DNA of 17,116 nucleotides from Porphyromonadaceae bacterium UBA3318 (GTDB taxonomy: Bacteria > Bacteroidota > Bacteroidia > Bacteroidales > Muribaculaceae): NCBI GenBank assembly GCA_002361235.1, contig DESI01000011.1, positions 1 to 17,116 of the forward strand, written 5' to 3'. The position numbers and the translations under genes were made by a program. Shown here piece after piece: positions 12,615-17,116 of this stretch (positions are counted from its first letter, which is position 1; every line of letters starts with the position of its first letter). Below the pieces are notes generated by a model. It did not search any database. It was not told the DNA's origin and saw nothing but the letters and a program-made list of their open reading frames with translations.

Positions 12615-15203
12615 ATGAAACAAGACTTTTCAAAACTGTTCACACCAATACTTGAAGCCTCGATGCGGGAGGTGAACCGACTCGGATCGGTGGCCATCCA
12701 GCCCGAGCACTTCATGCTTGTTGCAGTGAGCGACACCAACGGATATGGTTATAAGATACTGAACCACATGCAGATTCCCCTTGACAAAATTCGCGAGGAA
12801 CTGGAGCTGTATCTGGAGACGGACGCACAGCCCGGCGAGACTACGACTCTGTTCGAGCAGCAATACCGCATCAGCCTCGGAGCGGTGCGTCATCTGCAGC
12901 TGGCCACTTCCGAGGCTCGTAAAATGAATGGGGGCGTCATCGGCAGCGAACACATCATAATGGCTCTGATTCACGATCCACGTTCAATGGATAGCGAGAT
13001 TCTGCGTAAAATCAAAGAGGAATACCTTCATTTCGACATATCCATCCAGGCCATTGGCGAAATCTCGCCTATGGGCATGGGACAGAACAATCCCGTTGAC
13101 GATGACGACGACGAGGAGGAAGCTCCTGTCAGTCCGAAAAGTTCGTCGCGTCAACAATCCAACGGCAAGGGGAAGCAGGGCAGTGACACACCGGCCCTGG
13201 ACAAATTCGGTTACGATATGACCAAGGCCGCCGCCGAAGGCCGACTCGACCCGGTGGTAGGCCGTGAGCGTGAGATAGAACGTCTCGCCCAGATACTGTC
13301 ACGCCGCAAGAAGAACAATCCCGTTCTTATCGGTGAACCGGGAGTCGGGAAATCGGCTATTGTCGAGGGCCTTGCGTTACGCATCAACCAGCATCTGGTA
13401 CCCCGTGTGTTGCTCAACAAGCGTGTGGTGAGCCTTGACATGGCAGGCATTGTGGCCGGCACGAAATACCGCGGTCAATTCGAGGAACGAATCAAGGCAG
13501 TGCTCGACGAACTGTCGCATAACGACAATATAATCCTGTTCATCGACGAGATCCACACCATAGTGGGTGCCGGCAGCGCGCCCGGCTCGATGGATGCAGC
13601 CAATATGCTCAAGCCGGCCCTGGCTCGCGGCGAGATTCAGTGCATCGGTGCCACCACTCTTGACGAATACCGCCACAACATCGAGAAGGACGGTGCCCTG
13701 GAACGTCGTTTCCAGAAGGTGATAGTAGAACCTACTTCTCCCGAAGAAACACTGGCGATTCTGCGTCAGGTCAAGGATAAGTATGAGAAACATCACAATG
13801 TCACTTATACCGATCAGGCTCTGGAGGCATGTGTATCCCTGACCGAACGTTATGTAAGCGACCGCAACTTCCCCGACAAGGCTCTTGATGCTCTTGACGA
13901 GGCCGGCAGCCGCGTGCATATCACCAATATCATCGTTCCGGAGGAGATCGACAGCATGGAGAAAGAGGTGGACCGTCTGACCGTCGCCAAGCTTGAGGCC
14001 GCCAAATCGCAGGACTATGAGAAAGCCGCAAATCTTCTTGACGAGGAGACGAAAGCCCGCGAACGTCTTGAGAAAGCCAAGACGGAATGGGAGAACGGTC
14101 TCAGCAGCAATCCGCAGATTGTCGACGATGAGAAGGTGGCTGAAGTAGTGGCATTAATGACCGGAGTACCCACCCAGCGCATCGCCCAGACCGAAGGGAC
14201 TCGTCTTCTTGAGATGGGCGAAAGACTGAAAGGTTCCGTAATAGGTCAGGATGACGCCGTGGCCAAGGTGGTAAAGGCCATCCAGCGCAACCGCATCGGC
14301 CTTAAGGATCCCGACAAGCCCATAGGCGTGTTCATGTTCCTCGGCCCGACAGGTGTCGGCAAGACTTTGCTTGCGAAAAAGTTGGCCGAGTATCTGTTCG
14401 ACTCTCCCGATGCGCTGATACGCGTGGATATGAGCGAATTCATGGAGAAATTCACCGTGTCCCGTCTGGTAGGAGCGCCTCCGGGATACGTGGGATATGA
14501 GGAGGGCGGCCAGCTCACCGAGAAGGTACGCCGCAAACCATACTCTGTGGTTCTGCTCGATGAGATCGAGAAAGCGCATCCCGATGTGTTCAATCTGCTG
14601 TTGCAGGTCATGGACGAAGGCCGGCTTACCGACTCACTGGGACGTCGCATAGACTTCAAGAACACCATCATAATAATGACGAGCAACGTCGGTTCGCGTC
14701 AGCTCAAGGACTTTGGTTCAGGCGTGGGATTCAACACCGGTGAATCGCCCAAAGCGCAGGCACAGGGCGTTATATCCAAGGCTCTGAACAAGGCGTTCAG
14801 CCCGGAATTCCTGAACCGCGTGGACGACATAGTGATGTTCGACCAGCTCGACCGCGACGCAATCGGCAAGATCATCGACATCGAGCTGAAGGAGTTCTAT
14901 ACCCGCATCGAGAAGTTAGGATTCAAGCTTAATCTGTCGCCCGAAGCCAAGGAGTTTATCGCCGAAAAGGGATATGACAAGAATTTCGGTGCCCGTCCGC
15001 TTAAGCGAGCCATCCAGAAATATCTGGAGGACGAACTTGCCGAGATGATTCTGAAGCTTAACGCCGAATCATGTCTCGGAGGAGCTATCGAAGCTGTCAA
15101 GAGCAAAGACGGAGATGAGGAAAAGCTCGCGCTTACCTATGTCCCCTTGCTTCCCGCCGAGGATGCTGCTGATTCAGAAATTAAGGGCATCGAATCCAAT
15201 TGA
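12615..15203 (+). CDS. clpC: ClpC-type AAA+ unfoldase (Clp protease ATPase subunit)
   Basis: A two-ring Hsp100 ATPase of 862 residues that unfolds proteins and feeds them to ClpP. The N domain with two Clp_N repeats is at about 1-150. An acidic linker follows (VDDDDDEEEA, 161-170). D1 has Walker A GEPGVGKS (240-247), Walker B ILFIDE (307-312) and arginines R364-R365. A short UVR-like helical segment (AAKSQDYEKAANLLDEE, about 462-478) takes the place of the long ClpB coiled coil. D2 has Walker A GPTGVGKT (577-584), Walker B VVLLDE (645-650) and sensor-2 GARPLKRAI. The tripeptide VGF (704-706) fits the ClpP-docking loop of ClpC. Short middle domain and VGF together argue for ClpC, not the ClpB disaggregase. 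The ATG at 12615 follows an A-rich leader. It diverges from gyrA and ends at a shared terminator. Confidence 0.93.
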   Translation: MKQDFSKLFTPILEASMREVNRLGSVAIQPEHFMLVAVSDTNGYGYKILNHMQIPLDKIREELELYLETDAQPGETTTLFEQQYRISLGAVRHLQLATSEARKMNGGVIGSEHIIMALIHDPRSMDSEILRKIKEEYLHFDISIQAIGEISPMGMGQNNPVDDDDDEEEAPVSPKSSSRQQSNGKGKQGSDTPALDKFGYDMTKAAAEGRLDPVVGREREIERLAQILSRRKKNNPVLIGEPGVGKSAIVEGLALRINQHLVPRVLLNKRVVSLDMAGIVAGTKYRGQFEERIKAVLDELSHNDNIILFIDEIHTIVGAGSAPGSMDAANMLKPALARGEIQCIGATTLDEYRHNIEKDGALERRFQKVIVEPTSPEETLAILRQVKDKYEKHHNVTYTDQALEACVSLTERYVSDRNFPDKALDALDEAGSRVHITNIIVPEEIDSMEKEVDRLTVAKLEAAKSQDYEKAANLLDEETKARERLEKAKTEWENGLSSNPQIVDDEKVAEVVALMTGVPTQRIAQTEGTRLLEMGERLKGSVIGQDDAVAKVVKAIQRNRIGLKDPDKPIGVFMFLGPTGVGKTLLAKKLAEYLFDSPDALIRVDMSEFMEKFTVSRLVGAPPGYVGYEEGGQLTEKVRRKPYSVVLLDEIEKAHPDVFNLLLQVMDEGRLTDSLGRRIDFKNTIIIMTSNVGSRQLKDFGSGVGFNTGESPKAQAQGVISKALNKAFSPEFLNRVDDIVMFDQLDRDAIGKIIDIELKEFYTRIEKLGFKLNLSPEAKEFIAEKGYDKNFGARPLKRAIQKYLEDELAEMILKLNAESCLGGAIEAVKSKDGDEEKLALTYVPLLPAEDAADSEIKGIESN

Positions 15204-15219
15204 CGCAATTATGACCTAC

Positions 15220-15266
15220 AATAAGAAAGACGTGCCGAGGACAATCCCTGACACGTCTTTTTTATT
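15220..15266. terminator. Bidirectional terminator between clpC and the nitrilase gene
   Basis: Bases 15220-15234 can pair with 15252-15266 (AATAAGAAAGACGTG / CACGTCTTTTTTATT, 15 bp with one G-T), with a small inner AGG/CCT helix. On the plus strand the stem runs into T6; on the minus strand it runs into TCTTTCTTATT. It lies between convergent stops at 15203 and 15279 and should serve both. Confidence 0.85.
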
Positions 15267-15278
15267 GTCGAAAAAAAT

Positions 15279-16076
15279 TTAAAGCAGTTTGAACTGATCC
15301 GCGTCGCGCCAGGCGGCGAACTTGACTCTAAATGCATCGAGTTTGTCTCGCATCAGAGTAGCATAGATGAGTCCCGTGGACTCCTGAAGCACCGATATAT
15401 CACGCCCCTTGAAATCCAAAGCCTGTGACGATTCAGGATAGACGAATCCTTTATCATCTGTGCCGGTGCAGTTCACGCCGCATACATACGCCTGATTCTC
15501 TATCGCACGTGCCGGCAACAGTTTGTTCCATGCATCAATCCGCACCTCGGGCCAATTGGCGACCACAAACAGGACATCATATTCATTATCGACATTACGG
15601 CACCATACCGGGAATCTGATATCGTAACATTCCACCATGGCGATGTTCCATCCGCGGTATCTGATCAGCATACGTTCATAACCATGAGAGAACACTTTGT
15701 CCTCGCCGGCCATGTGAAACAGATGGTGCTTATCCTCGAATGTGGATTCACCTCCCGGTTCAATGAAAAAGCCTCGGTTATACAGCGATCCGCCTGTATC
15801 GGCTATAAAACTTCCGGCTATGGCTACATTATAACGTGAGGCCAGTTCCTGAAGTCTCGCCACCGTCTCGCCACTGTTACGCTCGGCCAGTTCCCGCACC
15901 TGTTCCTTGTCTTTGCCCACGGGAAACCCCGTTGAGAACGTTTCAGGCAGTATCACCACATCTGTCTGCGGATGCACCAGCTTGAGAGTATCTTCCAGCC
16001 TACAGAGGTTGGCCATCTTGTCGCCCCACGTTATCTTAAGAGGCAACAGGCATACATGCAAGTCTTGGGATATCAT
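15279..16076 (-). CDS. Nitrilase-superfamily amidase (omega-amidase/YafV-like)
   Basis: A cytoplasmic carbon-nitrogen hydrolase of 265 residues from the ATG at 16076; a TTG two codons upstream would overlap the previous gene's stop and is less likely. The Glu-Lys-Cys triad is clear: E45 in LPETFSTGF, K116 in FEDKHHLF, and C150 in VECYDIRFPVW. The CYDIRFPVW and ANWPEVR words are typical of the omega-amidase/YafV branch, whose members hydrolyse alpha-ketoglutaramate or related alpha-keto-acid amides; deaminated-glutathione amidase is the main alternative. It begins two bases after the acyltransferase stop, so it is almost certainly translated from the same mRNA. The partner activity is not evident from the neighbours. 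Confidence 0.9.
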   Translation of the reverse strand: MISQDLHVCLLPLKITWGDKMANLCRLEDTLKLVHPQTDVVILPETFSTGFPVGKDKEQVRELAERNSGETVARLQELASRYNVAIAGSFIADTGGSLYNRGFFIEPGGESTFEDKHHLFHMAGEDKVFSHGYERMLIRYRGWNIAMVECYDIRFPVWCRNVDNEYDVLFVVANWPEVRIDAWNKLLPARAIENQAYVCGVNCTGTDDKGFVYPESSQALDFKGRDISVLQESTGLIYATLMRDKLDAFRVKFAAWRDADQFKLL

Positions 16077-16078
16077 GG

Positions 16079-16627
16079 TCAATATATAAATTTATCGGGA
16101 TACCTGGCGGCATCCTTGTATTTGGCGTAATATCCTTTCACATAATTCATATCCTGTTCGATATTGCCGGTGGGCACATACGAATCACGGATTATCACAG
16201 TCTTGGTCTTATAGTCGATTACTCCAAGCTGAATGGGCACATTCGCACCGAGGGCTATATAAATGAATCCGCGCCGCCACTTCTCGCGGGCGCTGCGCGT
16301 CCCTTCTGGAGTAACTGCCAGATTCATATAGTCATGCTGGGCAAAAGCCTCGACCAGATATTGACTGAGTTCGCCTCCCGAACCTCGCGTTGGCACCGGA
16401 ATCCCACCCAAGCGCCGCATCAAGATTCCCATCGGCCAGAAAAACCAGAATTTCTTCATCAGGAAATTAGCCTTGTAGCCTAACGACCTGTAGGCGGCCA
16501 GTCCGATGATAAAATCCCAGTTCGAAGTATGGGGCGCGACACATATTATGCATTTATCAAGATGGGGAGCCGAGATATCGACTCTCCATCCTGCGTTATG
16601 CAATAGTTTTCCCCAGATGTTGGCCAT
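16079..16627 (-). CDS. PlsC-like lysophospholipid/1-acylglycerol-3-phosphate acyltransferase
   Basis: A 182-residue acyltransferase of the PlsC/LPLAT superfamily. The catalytic HX4D motif is HTSNWD (H33, D38) and the phosphate-binding motif is PEGTR (107-111). Between them lies the family's hydrophobic FLMKKFWFFWPMGILMRRLG stretch, which may dip into the membrane. There is no N-terminal transmembrane helix, and the protein is shorter than standard PlsC (about 240), so it may be a peripheral membrane enzyme. It may acylate lysophosphatidic acid or another lipid acceptor; an ornithine- or glycine-lipid role is possible but has no support here. It starts six bases after the upstream small gene and ends two bases before the nitrilase ATG. 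Confidence 0.88.
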   Translation of the reverse strand: MANIWGKLLHNAGWRVDISAPHLDKCIICVAPHTSNWDFIIGLAAYRSLGYKANFLMKKFWFFWPMGILMRRLGGIPVPTRGSGGELSQYLVEAFAQHDYMNLAVTPEGTRSAREKWRRGFIYIALGANVPIQLGVIDYKTKTVIIRDSYVPTGNIEQDMNYVKGYYAKYKDAARYPDKFIY

Positions 16628-16633
16628 TGCCTG

Positions 16634-17008
16634 TTATGCTTCGGCTTCGGCCTTGGCGTAAGCCTTGTTGCGCTCGCGCTCGCTTTCAGGCAGAGCCTCG
16701 TTAAACACTTTCAGAGCCTGGTTCACCTCCTCGTTGAAGTCAGTGATGATTTTGTCGAACAGCGCTACGAAGAATGCCTTCTTGGCCTTGGAATATGCCT
16801 CCTTGCTTTCGAACGCCTTCTCGCCACGGTCGAAGAAAACGTTGCTGTTGCACTTTGCGCGGCCTATAGCGCCAAGCACCTTCTCGATGGCCTGCGACAC
16901 CTTGTCGCGGTCCACATCCTTCACGTTGTAATACGCTGACACCATCTCGTCAACAACTACCGATCCGAGCTGATCGACATATTTCTTGAAATCTCTCTTG
17001 CTTGCCAT
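16634..17008 (-). CDS. Small alpha-helical protein of unknown function
   Basis: I do not recognise this 124-residue protein. It is cytoplasmic by appearance (no signal peptide or membrane segment), rich in Lys, Glu and Ala, and predicted by eye to be nearly all helical. Notable stretches are SKRDFKKYVDQLGSVVVDEM at the start, a basic/Cys patch AIGRAKCNSNVFF (about 47-59), and an Ala/Lys/Glu tail (ERERNKAYAKAEAEA). It is the first visible gene of a tight three-gene unit with the acyltransferase (6-base gap) and the nitrilase. The ATG at 17008 is the natural start, with TTTCAGG-like sequence upstream and no clear SD. Codon use looks like its neighbours. It is probably a conserved gene, but no function can be given. 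Confidence 0.75.
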   Translation of the reverse strand: MASKRDFKKYVDQLGSVVVDEMVSAYYNVKDVDRDKVSQAIEKVLGAIGRAKCNSNVFFDRGEKAFESKEAYSKAKKAFFVALFDKIITDFNEEVNQALKVFNEALPESERERNKAYAKAEAEA

Positions 17009-17116
17009 TGTTTCAGGTTATATTAGAGTTATTAGTATTTCGGAATCATTAGAAACTGTTTAAATTTATTACGAATAATTTTTATATGAATCCTTTCAAT
17101 GGCTTTTAAGAATCTT
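17009..17116. other. AT-rich region upstream of the three-gene unit (window edge)
   Basis: The 108 bases before the small helical gene are AT-rich and hold no gene. The best -7-like word is TAAATTTA (17061-17068), which is its own complement, but no TTTG stands at the right distance on the minus strand. A promoter for the unit is expected here but not identified. Confidence 0.3.

Noticed and set aside
12615..15203. Calling the AAA+ protein ClpB
   Set aside because: The middle domain is short and UVR-like and the D2 loop carries VGF, a ClpP-docking tripeptide; ClpB has a long coiled coil and no such loop.
16077..16082. TTG start for the nitrilase gene
   Set aside because: It would overlap the acyltransferase TGA and adds only two residues; the ATG at 16076 is better.
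1..17116. Search for CRISPR arrays, tRNA/rRNA genes, insertion sequences, toxin-antitoxin or phage genes
   Set aside because: Nothing seen: no regularly spaced repeats, cloverleaf-like sequence, transposase or integrase motifs, and the genes are ordinary chromosomal ones.

Overview
The window looks like ordinary chromosome from a member of the Bacteroidales (Bacteroidota), perhaps Muribaculaceae or a near relative; the family-level guess is only an inference. Three things support the order. Two or three promoters match the Bacteroidota form TTTG-N19/20-TAnnTTTG. The exported proteins carry a 'MAQ' signal-peptide end or a simple lipobox. GyrA, DnaE and the ClpC-type unfoldase have Bacteroidales-like character, with dnaE followed by trx and gyrA followed by a TPR gene. 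I found twelve protein genes, no tRNA or rRNA, no CRISPR array, no insertion sequence and no frameshifted gene.

Layout, left to right. (1) A perfect 22-bp hairpin (43-91) lies beyond the end of luxS. luxS overlaps the stop of a GH5 endoglucanase-like lipoprotein gene by four bases (ATGA), and a good promoter stands upstream of the pair. (2) A MATE exporter on the minus strand diverges from a HAD-family phosphatase on the plus strand. (3) A strong bidirectional terminator separates the phosphatase from the convergent dnaE-trx unit, which has a textbook Bacteroidota promoter about 15 bases before the dnaE start. (4) A periplasmic TPR protein follows gyrA on the minus strand, with a stable hairpin in its leader. 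(5) gyrA diverges from a clpC-type AAA+ unfoldase gene across a 268-bp region. That region holds a perfect gyrA promoter, a long-spaced inverted repeat and a sigma-54-like element before clpC. (6) A second bidirectional terminator closes clpC against a convergent three-gene minus-strand unit: a small helical protein of unknown function, a PlsC-like acyltransferase and a nitrilase-family amidase, nearly head-to-tail.

Most of the window is core housekeeping: replication (DnaE, GyrA), protein quality control (ClpC), redox (thioredoxin) and methyl-cycle detoxification with AI-2 production (LuxS). I do not see a clearly new defence or mobile system. The items most worth a second look are small. 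They are the translational coupling of a secreted glycosidase to luxS, a leucine at the quinolone-anchoring acidic position of GyrA, an apparently complete PHP metal site in DnaE, a degenerate GyrA box, and regulatory structure in the gyrA/clpC and HAD upstream regions.
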